From an uncultured Verrucomicrobia subdivision 3 bacterium (GTDB lineage Bacteria; Verrucomicrobiota; Verrucomicrobiia; Limisphaerales; UBA11358), in the NCBI GenBank assembly GCA_903917705.1, contig CAIXBQ010000015.1, positions 42,429 through 106,428 on the forward strand: 64,000 bases of DNA, read 5' to 3'. The notes beneath the pieces are model-generated. The model did no database searches. It saw only the letters and a program-made list of their open reading frames with translations, and was not told where the DNA came from. The translations under genes and the position numbers were made by a program. Of this stretch, positions 29,347 through 39,478 are shown one piece after another. Position 1 is the first letter of the stretch; every line of letters starts with the position of its first letter.

Positions 29347-29941
29347 GGCGGCGGGCTAAAACTTGCACCACCGCGCCGCGCCCCGTGTGCCCATCGCCCT
29401 CGATGACATCGCGTTCGATTTCGCGCCCAATTACAAATTCCAGTCCCGCGAATTCTTTACGGAGGTTGGCCAGAGTCATCAGCAATTCGGGAGATTTTGG
29501 CCCGCCGGTGTCGAAGGCTAGTTGCGCCGGGGTATAGGCTTCCAGAACGAACACTCCGCCAGGCCGCAGACCACGCACCGCTTGCGCGTGAACTATGCGC
29601 CGAATCGCTGGCGGCAAATGGGCAAACGTAGCGACGATGCCAGACCAAACACCCGGCTTGATGGTAAAGTTTCCCAGATCAGCAAGCACCGTTTCAATTT
29701 CCACAACGCGAGCCGCCGCGAGTCGCCGGGCTTTGGCCAGACCAGCTTCGGATTGATCCACCGCAGTCACCGTATGACCAAAAGTCGCAAGGTGAACGGC
29801 GTTGCGTCCCTCGCCCTCGGCGAGACAAAGCACCGGACCGGCGGGAATCTTTGACGCCATTTCCGCCACGAAGGCATTCGGTATTTCGCCGTAAATATAT
29901 TGCGGCGCGGCGAAGCGGTTATTCCAAAAGGCAGCGTCCAT
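29339..29941 (-). CDS. Class I SAM methyltransferase (TehB-like)
   Basis: WNNRFAAPQYIYGEIPNAFV, PVLCLAEGEGRNAVHLA. Confidence 0.8.
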   Translation of the reverse strand: MDAAFWNNRFAAPQYIYGEIPNAFVAEMASKIPAGPVLCLAEGEGRNAVHLATFGHTVTAVDQSEAGLAKARRLAAARVVEIETVLADLGNFTIKPGVWSGIVATFAHLPPAIRRIVHAQAVRGLRPGGVFVLEAYTPAQLAFDTGGPKSPELLMTLANLRKEFAGLEFVIGREIERDVIEGDGHTGRGAVVQVLARRHE

Positions 29942-29994
29942 GGATTCAAAAACTCAAAAAATGAAGATCAGGGGCATTTGCATATATCCTATAC

Positions 29995-30021
29995 CGAGCC
30001 ACCAGCGAAGGGAAAGTTACA
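29995..30021 (-). promoter_or_regulatory. Putative ECF-type promoter, site 3 (TGTAACTTTCCCTTCGCTGGTGGCTCG)
   Basis: TGTAAC-N15-GGCTCG, 54 nt upstream of the methyltransferase start. Confidence 0.65.
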
Positions 30022-30148
30022 AGCCAATCGAGCATTATTTTTTGTCGCTGCGAACTTCGGCATTCCTCTACCTCACTGCATGATTGAAATTGCCCAACGC
30101 CACATCTGGGCTTTTACTGACTCGGGTTTTAGGCTACATTTCCTTGGC

Positions 30149-30538
30149 ATGAATGAGACGCCAGATTCTACGACTGATCCGCGAATTTATATGGCTGCCG
30201 AGCGCACGTTTCTGGCTTGGATCAGAACCGGCATAGCTTTCATGGGATTCGGATTTGTGGTTGCCCGCTTCGGCCTATTTTTGCGCGAAATTGCGCATAG
30301 CAATAATGTGACTGTTCCCCAGCATGACAGCGGCCTTTCCCTCCCCGTTGGCATTGCCCTGATCGTGGCGGGCATACTGGTTAACTTAATTGCCGCCATC
30401 CGGCATCGTCGTTACACCAAAGCGCTTGACCGAGGCGAATTCAGGCAGGCATACGGAGCCGCATTCCCCTTTTTAGTCGCCGGATTTCTCGCCATCATTG
30501 GAATCGCCGTGGCTATTTATCTGGGTGTTTTGCTGTGA
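30149..30538 (+). CDS. DUF202/YidH-family membrane protein
   Basis: IYMAAERTFLAWIRTGIAFMGFGFVVARFG. Confidence 0.85.
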   Translation: MNETPDSTTDPRIYMAAERTFLAWIRTGIAFMGFGFVVARFGLFLREIAHSNNVTVPQHDSGLSLPVGIALIVAGILVNLIAAIRHRRYTKALDRGEFRQAYGAAFPFLVAGFLAIIGIAVAIYLGVLL

Positions 30539-30557
30539 TTAGCCCGCTCGAATTCTA

Positions 30558-30767
30558 ATGAAAGCCAACATGCATTCTAAAAACAGCAGCCATTGGCTAA
30601 TTTCTTCTACCGCCAAATACTTAACCTTGCTGTTGCTTCTGCTCGGGCATCTTTGCTGCGGCCTCCTGATTTGGTTCCACCACAATCCCGGCCTTGAATC
30701 ATGGGTGGCAGTGCCGATCATTAGCGGACTGGCAACAGTTTGGTTGCTGGGTGGATCAAACGATTGA
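30558..30767 (+). CDS. Small two-TM hypothetical protein
   Basis: 69 aa, two hydrophobic helices, directly after the DUF202 gene. Confidence 0.5.
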   Translation: MKANMHSKNSSHWLISSTAKYLTLLLLLLGHLCCGLLIWFHHNPGLESWVAVPIISGLATVWLLGGSND

Positions 30768-30804
30768 CCGGTTTCGCTCATAAAAATTCCCAAGTCGGTT
30801 TGAT

Positions 30805-32034
30805 TTAACTCACCAGCGCAACCCAGATGAGCAGTCCAGCCAGGGCGGCCAGTGTCACGGGAATTCCCAGCCGCGCGAAATCCCAAAAGGAGATATGTAT
30901 TCCCATTTCCCGCGCCTGCTGAACCACGATGATGTTGGATACGCTGCCGATGATGATCAAACTGCCGCCAAAGCTGTTGGCCAGTGCCAGAATATATGGC
31001 ACCGCTGGGTCGGTGAGATTGACCACCTTCAGGAGCAGCATCACGGCAGCGGAATTGCCCACGGCATTAGACAGCGCGGTCGTTGTAAAAGCCAAATTAG
31101 CCGGGGCATTGAGATTAAATCCGCCTTGCGCCAGCCAGTGGATGGCTTGGTCGCCATAACCGGTGGATTGAAATGCTCCGGCAACCACAAACAGTCCGAT
31201 GAACAACACCAGAATCGGCCATTCAACCAGTCCCAGCAAATCTTCGGTGCGGAATTTGGTGCTGGCCAGATGAATGCCGGCGGCAGCCAGGACGATCACT
31301 TCTTTTGGAATGGAGGTGAAGAAAAGTCCAATGACCACAATGAGAATAATGATTCCTTTGACGGTATGCGGACGGTCGAAAAGATAGCCATGTTGAGCCA
31401 ATTCATTTTGGCTGGGCACCGACAATTGAAGGTTTTTTCGCGACATCAGCCAGATGATGCCAAAGGCGGCAGTCATGGCCAACGCGACCGGCGCAATGCT
31501 CCAAAGCATATAGTGACCAAAATCCAAATGCGCCACTTGCCCGATCATCATGTTCTGCGGATTCCCAATCAAGGTTGCGCCCGCGCCAATGTTGCTGGAA
31601 ATAGTCAGGGCAATCAGAAACGGAACCGGATTTATTCTTTTGCGCAAAAGTGCGACACCTGTGATTGGCGCAAAGGCGTAACATACGATGTCGTGATTCA
31701 GAACTGCTGAAAGTCCGCCGGTCACCAACATCAGAATCAAAAGAAATCGCGCGGGATTTTCCAACTGGCTGGAAAGGTTCTCCGCCACCTTGTCATAAAA
31801 CCCCGAAAGACGAAGTTGGGCGGAGATGACAAAAAATCCAAAAAGCAGGCAAATCGTCGGCCCGTTGATATAAGAAATGGCGTCGGCGGTGGAAACGCCG
31901 CCGAAAATCATCATGCCAATCGCCCCCAGCAAAGCGATGCCCACCCGGTTGAGCTTCAAGCCGGGAATGTGCCCGACCGCAATCCCAATGTAGGTCACGG
32001 CGAAAATCGCCAGAATGATTTTGTCAGGCGGCAT
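30805..32034 (-). CDS. SLC13/ArsB-type anion permease
   Basis: About 11 hydrophobic helices; SNIGAGATLIGNPQNMMIG and NAVGNSAAVMLLL. Confidence 0.8.
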   Translation of the reverse strand: MPPDKIILAIFAVTYIGIAVGHIPGLKLNRVGIALLGAIGMMIFGGVSTADAISYINGPTICLLFGFFVISAQLRLSGFYDKVAENLSSQLENPARFLLILMLVTGGLSAVLNHDIVCYAFAPITGVALLRKRINPVPFLIALTISSNIGAGATLIGNPQNMMIGQVAHLDFGHYMLWSIAPVALAMTAAFGIIWLMSRKNLQLSVPSQNELAQHGYLFDRPHTVKGIIILIVVIGLFFTSIPKEVIVLAAAGIHLASTKFRTEDLLGLVEWPILVLFIGLFVVAGAFQSTGYGDQAIHWLAQGGFNLNAPANLAFTTTALSNAVGNSAAVMLLLKVVNLTDPAVPYILALANSFGGSLIIIGSVSNIIVVQQAREMGIHISFWDFARLGIPVTLAALAGLLIWVALVS

Positions 32035-32667
32035 TTATTTTCAACAGACAGGTTTGGCAAACAATATGGCAGAAGCCGCCGTGCGTCCACCACCGACATT
32101 CCACCGAGGCACAGCTATATCTACCGGAGAAATAGCGATCGCCTTTCGTGAAATTGCGACAGTCGCTGGGGGGGGGCGGATCGGGACCGCCGACCTGCTG
32201 GAACAACTTGCCGAAATGGATGATTTCGTTTTGCAATTCGACGGCACACACAGGCAAGCCGACAACACAGTTTCACAAGGTTTCTTTTGGGGAGGTGCCT
32301 GGTCTGAAAAGCGCGTGTGCAAAACGGCCGGATTTGCCGAGCGTGTAAAACAGTCTCTTCTCGTAACCATTAAAAATGCTATCGCGTCTAGTCGGCTGGG
32401 GTGCTTATGAATGCTGCCGGACTACAGGAAAAACTGATCGCAGCCGCTCGTCTAAACCAGTCGAGCTGAACGTGTGCTGCATGTCTTGGAGCAGCGTATC
32501 ATGGTGCCCATTACAGCCCTGATCGTGGCCGGCGACAGGTTTTTCTGGATTCGCGGTTTGTGGCGCACGACGGTTTCGTGCATCGCCGTAACCGTCGCGT
32601 TTGGCACGCTTCCGCATAATTTTGAAAACGGGCTGCTCGCCTCGGTTTATCGGGGCGACACAACACC

Positions 32668-33120
32668 ATGAAAAACTGGAAAGTCATCGTCGCCACGGTG
32701 GTCATTTTCTGCACGGGTGCCACCACCGGCGGCCTGTTGATCAAATATGTTCAGCATTCGCATCCCAAAGCTCCGCGCCGTGCCACTGCCACGAGTGAAG
32801 TTCATCCGTCAGCAACGAACCATTCACCACGCACGGTCAACGCCGCCCAGCCGCAACCGCCCGAAGTTTTGAGCAAACACTTCTTGCAACGGCTGGATGA
32901 GAATTTGCATCTCCCGCCGGAGCAGCACGAGGCAATTCAAAAAATCATCAGCGAAGGCCAGAACCAAATGCGCAAGGTCATTCAGGATTCGCGACTTGAA
33001 ATCCGCGAAGCCCTCACGCCTCCCCAGCGCCTGAAATTCGACGTCCTCATCCAACGCCGCTTCCATCACCCCCTCTTCACCACCAATGCGCCGACGGCCT
33101 TGACCGCCGCATCTCAATAA
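32668..33120 (+). CDS. Spy/CpxP-like periplasmic protein
   Basis: N-terminal anchor; HLPPEQHEAIQKIISEGQNQMRKV...LTPPQRLKFD. Confidence 0.55.
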   Translation: MKNWKVIVATVVIFCTGATTGGLLIKYVQHSHPKAPRRATATSEVHPSATNHSPRTVNAAQPQPPEVLSKHFLQRLDENLHLPPEQHEAIQKIISEGQNQMRKVIQDSRLEIREALTPPQRLKFDVLIQRRFHHPLFTTNAPTALTAASQ

Positions 33121-34136
33121 CTCATCCGGTCGAGCTTCACCTTGCCCCGGAAAATCCAGTAGATGCAAACCGTGTAGGCGATGACCACCGGCACGCCGAT
33201 GCACGCGATGACGAGCATGATGCCGAGCGTTTTCGGCGACGAGGCGGCGTTGTAAATTGTAAGGCTGTTTTCAGGATTCGGCAGGCTGTAAATCATGTTC
33301 GGAAAAATGTTCAATGCGAACAACGCCATCAATGTGACAATCGTAGCGCACGACGAGAGAAACGCCTTGCCGTCGTTGCCGTGATGAAATTCGCGCGGGA
33401 TGTTCGCGATGGCCAGCATGTTCGCCAGTGCCACGGAAAAGAGCCACGGATTTTCGCGGACGCGCGCGGCCATGTGCGGCACATAGAGCAGCGTGGACAT
33501 CGTGAGCGTCACAGCACAAATCACAAAAAAGATGATGCAACCCATCGCCCAGCCGCGCAGTTTGTCATGCAGTTCGCCTTCCGTTTTCATCACGCCGTAA
33601 ATCGCGCCGTGCATCATAAACAGTGCCACGGTCGTCACACCGACCAGCAGCGGATACGGCGACAGCAGGCCAAGAAACGTCCCGGCGAATTCGCCATTGG
33701 CATCCACCGGCACGCCCCAGGCGATGTTACCGAGCGCAGTGCCAATGAGCAGGGACGATACAATGCTGCCAACGGAAAAACTCACATCCCACATTTGCCG
33801 CCACCAGCGTTCGGGACGTTTGCTGCGAAATTCAATCGCCACCGCGCGAAAAATCAGTGCCGCGAGCAGCAGCATCAACGCGAGGTAAAAACCGGAAAAT
33901 GCCGTCGCATAGACATTCGGAAACGCGGCGAATAGCGCGCCGCCGCCGGTGACGAGCCAGACTTCGTTGCCATCCCAAACCGGCCCGATGGAATTGAGCA
34001 TGACGCGGCGTTCTTCATCTTTGTTCGTGAAAAGATGCAGCGCACCGATGCCGAGGTCGAAGCCGTCCAGCACGGCGTAGCCGGTCAACAGAACGCCGAC
34101 GAGGATGAACCAGATGGTATTGAGATCAAGGTGCAT
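33114..34136 (-). CDS. cydB: Cytochrome bd ubiquinol oxidase subunit II
   Basis: TIWFILVGVLLTGYAVLDGFDLGIGALH, GPVWDGNEVWLVTGGGALFAAFP. Confidence 0.95.
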   Translation of the reverse strand: MHLDLNTIWFILVGVLLTGYAVLDGFDLGIGALHLFTNKDEERRVMLNSIGPVWDGNEVWLVTGGGALFAAFPNVYATAFSGFYLALMLLLAALIFRAVAIEFRSKRPERWWRQMWDVSFSVGSIVSSLLIGTALGNIAWGVPVDANGEFAGTFLGLLSPYPLLVGVTTVALFMMHGAIYGVMKTEGELHDKLRGWAMGCIIFFVICAVTLTMSTLLYVPHMAARVRENPWLFSVALANMLAIANIPREFHHGNDGKAFLSSCATIVTLMALFALNIFPNMIYSLPNPENSLTIYNAASSPKTLGIMLVIACIGVPVVIAYTVCIYWIFRGKVKLDRMSY

Positions 34137-34144
34137 GGCGTGAT

Positions 34145-35506
34145 TTAGTTTTTGGTGGGCAGCGCGAGTTTGCCGGACGGAATCAAATCCGCGTCATCCG
34201 GGCCGTGCTGAATTTTGTCATTGAGCAGGTAAATGAAAACGGCGAACAGCAGTGAATAAATCAGCGTGAACAAAATCAGCGATGACAAAACGACGTTCGC
34301 CTTCACCACGGCGGACAAACCGGCGGGCGTTCGCATCAGGCCATAAACAATCCACGGTTGCCGCCCGACTTCAGCGGCGAACCAGCCGAGCTGATTGGCG
34401 AGCTGCGGGCCAAGCACGGAGAAAACCAGAATCCACAGCAGCCAGCGGCGTTCATGCAAAGTGCCTTTGCGGAAATATAAAAAGCCGAGCGACGCCACGG
34501 CAATCAGGGTAAAACCAATGCCGACCATGCCGTGAAAAAACAGGAATGACGGTGTGACTGGCGGACGATCTTCCGGCTTGAACTCGTTCAGTCCAATGAC
34601 CGGCGAGTGAAAATCGTTGTGCGTGAGAAAGCTCAACATTCCCGGCGCGGAAATACCGATGACTTTTTCATTTTTCTCATCCGGCCAACCCACCAGCACG
34701 AGCGGCGCATTGGAAGTAGTTTCGTAAAGTCCCTCGAACGCGGCGAGTTTGGCCGGCTGATTCTTTTCCAAACCCTGTGCGCTCTTGTGGCCGGTGACGG
34801 CTTGCAGCAGCGTCGAAACGAGCGCCACGGTAAGGCCGACTTTTAGTGACTTGCGGGCAAATTCCAGATGTTTTCCTTTCAGCAAATACCATGCGCTGAC
34901 GCTCACCACGAGAAATGAGCCGGCGCACCACGCGCCACAAATGGTGTGGAACAACCGGTCCAGCATGGAGGGATTGAAAACGAGTTGCCAGAATTCGGTG
35001 ATTTCCGCGCGGGCGTGCATTCCTTCGCCAACGATGTGATAACCGGCTGGCGTCTGCATCCAGGAATTCGCCACAACGATCCACACCGCGCTGAAATGCG
35101 CGCCGAGCGCCACCATGCACGTCGAAAAAAAGTGCAGCTTGCGACCGACCTTGTCCCAGCCAAACAGCAGCACCGCGAGAAAACCGGATTCGAGGAAGAA
35201 CGCAAAAATTCCTTCCGCCGCCAGCGCGCTGCCGAACACGTCGCCCACAAAACGTGAATAGGTCGCCCAATTCGTGCCGAACTCAAATTCCATCACGATG
35301 CCCGTCGCCACGCCGATGGCGAAGGTGAGCGCAAATACCTTCGTCCAAAACCGCGCCATCTGGTGATAAAGGTTGTTGCCGGTTTTGAGCCACGCGCCTT
35401 CCATCAGCACTAGCATGATGCCCAGCCCGATGCTTAAAGGTGGATAAATGTAATGAAATGCAATCGTTGCGCCGAACTGAATTCGTGAGAGGGTTAAGAC
35501 ATCCAT
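34145..35506 (-). CDS. cydA: Cytochrome bd ubiquinol oxidase subunit I
   Basis: [55 protein letters not shown]. Confidence 0.95.
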   Translation of the reverse strand: MDVLTLSRIQFGATIAFHYIYPPLSIGLGIMLVLMEGAWLKTGNNLYHQMARFWTKVFALTFAIGVATGIVMEFEFGTNWATYSRFVGDVFGSALAAEGIFAFFLESGFLAVLLFGWDKVGRKLHFFSTCMVALGAHFSAVWIVVANSWMQTPAGYHIVGEGMHARAEITEFWQLVFNPSMLDRLFHTICGAWCAGSFLVVSVSAWYLLKGKHLEFARKSLKVGLTVALVSTLLQAVTGHKSAQGLEKNQPAKLAAFEGLYETTSNAPLVLVGWPDEKNEKVIGISAPGMLSFLTHNDFHSPVIGLNEFKPEDRPPVTPSFLFFHGMVGIGFTLIAVASLGFLYFRKGTLHERRWLLWILVFSVLGPQLANQLGWFAAEVGRQPWIVYGLMRTPAGLSAVVKANVVLSSLILFTLIYSLLFAVFIYLLNDKIQHGPDDADLIPSGKLALPTKN

Positions 35507-35591
35507 AACAATCGGTTAATGTTCTGCAATTTTTGCACTCTGCCAACCGCTTTTGACGGGCCGGCAAAGGTATTGGTTTGGTTTAAGGGCG

Positions 35592-36149
35592 CTATAAGGC
35601 GTGCGTTGTTGCGGTTGCTGGCGGGTTGGTTTGCAGCAGCGAATCCAGCCGCAGGATCAAATCTTCCTTCGCGACCAAGCCGACGAAGGTTCCCGCAGTT
35701 TTCCCATTCTGGAGAAACACCAGCATCGGGATGCCTTCAACTTGAAATTTCTGCGCCAGCTTGGGCGACTCGTCCACGTTGACTTTGACAAACTTGAATT
35801 TGCCCGCGTATTGATCTGCCAAGCTGTCCATCGTGGGCGCGAGCTGACGGCAGGGGCCGCACCACGTTGCATAGAAGTCCATGACCACCGGCACCGCCGA
35901 CTGCATTACTTCGGCGTCGAAGTCCGCATCCGTGATGTGCTTCACATTGGTGGTAGATTGATTCATCGCCGTGGAATTGCCGCCGCCGGATGACAGATAA
36001 ACTACCAATCCTATGACCGCACCGACAAATGCACCGCGCCGCCAGTTCGCCGTCAATGGGCAGGCACCGGATTTGCAACTGCCAAAATATCCCAGCCCAG
36101 CGCCCACGCCGCCGCCAATCAGAACGTAAATTAAAAGTGTTGGGGTCAT
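35592..36149 (-). CDS. DUF6132-like membrane domain fused to thioredoxin
   Basis: N-terminus GGGVGAGLGYFGSCKSGACPLTANWRRGAFVGAVIGLVVYL, C-terminus PVVMDFYATWCGPCRQLAPTMDSLA. Confidence 0.85.
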   Translation of the reverse strand: MTPTLLIYVLIGGGVGAGLGYFGSCKSGACPLTANWRRGAFVGAVIGLVVYLSSGGGNSTAMNQSTTNVKHITDADFDAEVMQSAVPVVMDFYATWCGPCRQLAPTMDSLADQYAGKFKFVKVNVDESPKLAQKFQVEGIPMLVFLQNGKTAGTFVGLVAKEDLILRLDSLLQTNPPATATTHAL

Positions 36150-36155
36150 CTTACG

Positions 36156-36506
36156 TCAAGGCTTTGCCCGAATTTGACCGAAATGGAGATCAAGCAGTTC
36201 CGTCGCTTGGGTGACACAGGATTCGCACGGATGCACTTTGGCCGCGCGCAGTTCTTTGCAGTTAATCGAGCCGAGCCGAGCGGCGAAATTTTGCTTCAAC
36301 GCTTCCGCCCGGTCGGGCGCGACCATGCAGGCCGTGTGCAATGCCCCGCAAAGTCCGCCCGGTGCCCGTCCGCCGCCAAAGGATTTGAGATCGGCGAGCA
36401 GTATTGAAGTGTCGCCGGAAACTTCGCGCCATGCGTGCAGCACGGACTGGGCGCAATTGAGCCGTTCAGGATCTTTCCGAAAAACTTTCAGCGCGTGTTC
36501 TTTCAT
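36156..36506 (-). CDS. C_GCAxxG_C_C family protein
   Basis: LNCAQSVLHAW, GGRAPGGLCGALHTACM, CESCVTQATELL. Confidence 0.8.
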   Translation of the reverse strand: MKEHALKVFRKDPERLNCAQSVLHAWREVSGDTSILLADLKSFGGGRAPGGLCGALHTACMVAPDRAEALKQNFAARLGSINCKELRAAKVHPCESCVTQATELLDLHFGQIRAKP

Positions 36507-36515
36507 GCTATTTTA

Positions 36516-37451
36516 TCATTTCGTTCGTTTATCTGCCAGGAATTGAGCCGCGATCGGCGTAAAAGTTACAAAGTTAGTTTGGTTTGCCCCGCCAGTGGGA
36601 AGTGAAGCATGGTCGTGTTCGTGATCGGCGTGACCGAAGCGCGTGATGGCCACCGTGACCGCCAGCCCCGTCAGCAGGGCCAGTGAAAGTATGAAACGGT
36701 CATGCGAGTGAAATTGCAGTTCCGGCAGCAAGTCGGCGCAGGCGATGCACAGAAATGTTCCGGCGCAAAAAGCCAGTGCATAACCAAGCCAAGCCGGATG
36801 TTCGTGAGCCCAGGCTCCCGCGCCAAAGTAAAACAGCAGCGCGCCCAGCGGTGTCACCAAGGCAAACGCCAGATTCACGAGATGCCGTGATGTGCGCGTC
36901 GCGCCGCTCGCCGCCATCAGCGTGATGATGGCCAGCGCGCCGAAGGGTTTGTGCAGGATCACCGCCAGCGCTGTGCCCAGACTCAGCGCGCCGCCATGAC
37001 CGTGAGTGTCCGCCGCCACGGCGGCGGCCATCGCCAGGCCGTCAAAAATTGAATGGAGTGACAGGCCAATCGCCACCCCCATCCAACTCAAGCCGCGTGC
37101 CGACTGTTCCGCCAGCGAATGGGAATGACCACAAGTTTCTTCCGGGCTGCCATCAGGCACATCGTGATGATGGAACGGCAGGAAACGCTGGAGGAAGAAC
37201 ATTAACAGGAAGCCGCCCAGCAGCCAGCCGGTAGCTAGGTGAGCTGAGTGCAGTTCACCCATCGCGTGCGGCAACAAACCCAGCAGGGAAAGTCCCAGCA
37301 TCAGCCCGGCGACGAAGCTGATGGCAATTTGCAGCCGCGCATGACTCAACTTGAACACCGTGGGCAACGCCCCGCCCGCCAAGGCCGCAACCAACGCGAG
37401 GGCGCAGTAACCCACCAGCAACCAGGTCGGCAAAGAAAAAATTGTGTTCAT
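36516..37451 (-). CDS. ZIP-family metal transporter
   Basis: Eight TM pattern; His-rich loop FLPFHHHDVPDG; IGLSLHSIFDGLAMAAAV, ILHKPFGALAII. Confidence 0.9.
   Translation of the reverse strand: MNTIFSLPTWLLVGYCALALVAALAGGALPTVFKLSHARLQIAISFVAGLMLGLSLLGLLPHAMGELHSAHLATGWLLGGFLLMFFLQRFLPFHHHDVPDGSPEETCGHSHSLAEQSARGLSWMGVAIGLSLHSIFDGLAMAAAVAADTHGHGGALSLGTALAVILHKPFGALAIITLMAASGATRTSRHLVNLAFALVTPLGALLFYFGAGAWAHEHPAWLGYALAFCAGTFLCIACADLLPELQFHSHDRFILSLALLTGLAVTVAITRFGHADHEHDHASLPTGGANQTNFVTFTPIAAQFLADKRTK
36544..36570 (-). promoter_or_regulatory. Putative ECF-type promoter, site 4 (TGTAACTTTTACGCCGATCGCGGCTCA)
   Basis: TGTAAC-N15-GGCTCA embedded in the 3' coding end of the ZIP gene, upstream of the C_GCAxxG_C_C gene. 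Confidence 0.7.
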
Positions 37452-39478
37452 GGCGATAAAGCGGGATGTGGGTGCATGGATGTTGCGTGCCCGGTTTGGG
37501 AATGAGCCGGACAGCTTGGTGCCGACATGTCTTGAGTTGAATCGCGCAGATGCGGCTCAAGTTCCTCGCCCTGCCGCACCAAGCGAAAACTGTTGGACAC
37601 GACCAGCAGCGAACCGGCCACATGAAAAATCGCCGCAAGGATGGGGTTGATGTAGTTCAGCGCGGCCAGAACCATGCCGCCCACCACGAAACCCAGCCCG
37701 ATCAGAAAATTCTGGTTGATCACCCGGCGCGTTTCCCGCGAGAGCCGCACGAGAAATGGCAAACGACGAAGGTCATTGTTCATCAGCGCAATGGTCGCGC
37801 TATGAATCGCCACTTCACTTCCCGCCGCGCCCATCGCGATGCCGAGGTCGCCAGCGGTCAATGCGGGCGCGTCATTCACGCCGTCACCCACGACCGCGAC
37901 GCGATAGCCTTTGGCGCGAATCTGGCGGACGTAATCCACCTTGTCCTGCGGCAGGCAATCGCCCACGACTTCGTCACAGCCCAATTCCAACCCGACCCGG
38001 CCGGCCACCGGCTGGCGGTCGCCGCTCACCAGCGCGATCCTCCGCACGCCATTCAATTTTAATTCGGCCAGCGCCTCCTTCGCTTCGGCGCGGGTCTGGT
38101 CCTGCAATCCCACCCAGCCGATGCACTGCTGATTCCGCGCCACGAAAATCAAGCTCCAGCCTTCGGCTTCATTCAAATCCACTGACTTGAGAAAGCCACC
38201 GTCCACGCCATTGTCGTGCAGCCATTGCGCCCGCCCGATAAAAACCTGGTCGCCATTTAATTTTGCCTGGATACCGCGCCCGGCGGTTTCCGCGAAGTCC
38301 GTCGCGGCGATGAGCGGGACGCCGGCTTGCGTGGCCAATTGCACCAGCGCTTTGGCGGTGGGATGGTTGCTGAATTTTTCCGCCGAGGCCGCCACGCGCA
38401 GCAACTCCGCCGGCGTCACTTGGTTCAAAGGCGCAAGCCGGCTGACAGCGAGTTTGCCGGTGGTCAGCGTGCCGGTTTTGTCGAAAATAAAGGCGTTAAT
38501 CTTGGCCACCAGTTCGAGGTCGCCCACATTCTTGATGAGAATGCCCAACCTAGCTGCCGCCGCCAGCGCCGCCACCACTGCCGTGGGCGACGCCAATACA
38601 AACGCGCACGGACACGAAACAATGAACACGGAAACCACCCGGTTCAGATCGTGCGTGAACGCCCATACCAATCCACCGATGCAGAGCACCAGCGGCGTGT
38701 AGAATCCCATGTATTGGTCTATGATGCGGACAATGGGGAGCTTGGTTTTTTCCGCCGCAAGAATGAGATCGCGCACGCGGCCCAGCGTGGTGTCGTGCCC
38801 CGCGCGCGTGACGCGGATGTCCAGCACGCCGGTCAGGTTGATGGTGGCGGCAAAGACTTCGTCACCCGGCTTTTTATCCACTGGCAGCGATTCCCCGGTG
38901 ATGTTCGCCTGATTGAGCGAGCCTTGCCCGTTCACGATGACTCCATCCGCCGCCACATTGTCGCCCGGCCGCACCCGGATCAAATCGCCCACGCCCAATT
39001 CATGCACGGCCACCTCGTGTTCCTCGCCGTTTTGAATGCGCCGGGCCTTGGTGGGCGTGAGCTTAATCAGAGAATGAATGGAAGCCAGTGCGCCTTCCGC
39101 GGTGCGCGTTTCGATAATCTGCCCCAGTAGCATGAAAAACGAAACGATGCCCGCTTCGGGATAGTGTCCCGACGCAAATAGCGTCACCACCGCCAGTGCC
39201 ACCAAGACGTTGGTGTTGAGCGAACCGGCCCGCAAATCTTTGAAGGCAACCCGCACGATCGGAAATCCAAGGATCGCCGCGCCCACCATCGCACTGAATC
39301 CAGCCACCGTCTCGCTGTCTTGGAAAAACCATCGCACAAGAAACGAGTTGAACACCAGTGTCAGCCCGACCAGCGTGTGGACTAATTGTGCCTGGACGTG
39401 CGAATGATGTTCGCCGCAGGCACACGCGCCGTCGTGCGTGTGTTCGTGCAGATGTTCAACGTGGGAGGCGGCTCTCAT
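37448..39478 (-). CDS. P1B-type heavy-metal translocating ATPase
   Basis: FIVSCPCAFVLASP, FDKTGTLTTGKLAV, GDGVNDAPAL; His-rich N-terminus. Confidence 0.93.
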   Translation of the reverse strand: MRAASHVEHLHEHTHDGACACGEHHSHVQAQLVHTLVGLTLVFNSFLVRWFFQDSETVAGFSAMVGAAILGFPIVRVAFKDLRAGSLNTNVLVALAVVTLFASGHYPEAGIVSFFMLLGQIIETRTAEGALASIHSLIKLTPTKARRIQNGEEHEVAVHELGVGDLIRVRPGDNVAADGVIVNGQGSLNQANITGESLPVDKKPGDEVFAATINLTGVLDIRVTRAGHDTTLGRVRDLILAAEKTKLPIVRIIDQYMGFYTPLVLCIGGLVWAFTHDLNRVVSVFIVSCPCAFVLASPTAVVAALAAAARLGILIKNVGDLELVAKINAFIFDKTGTLTTGKLAVSRLAPLNQVTPAELLRVAASAEKFSNHPTAKALVQLATQAGVPLIAATDFAETAGRGIQAKLNGDQVFIGRAQWLHDNGVDGGFLKSVDLNEAEGWSLIFVARNQQCIGWVGLQDQTRAEAKEALAELKLNGVRRIALVSGDRQPVAGRVGLELGCDEVVGDCLPQDKVDYVRQIRAKGYRVAVVGDGVNDAPALTAGDLGIAMGAAGSEVAIHSATIALMNNDLRRLPFLVRLSRETRRVINQNFLIGLGFVVGGMVLAALNYINPILAAIFHVAGSLLVVSNSFRLVRQGEELEPHLRDSTQDMSAPSCPAHSQTGHATSMHPHPALSP

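Noticed and set aside
32602-32617. TGGCACGCTTCCGCA sigma54-like element upstream of the Spy-like gene
   Set aside because: GG-GC spacing is 9 instead of the strict 10.
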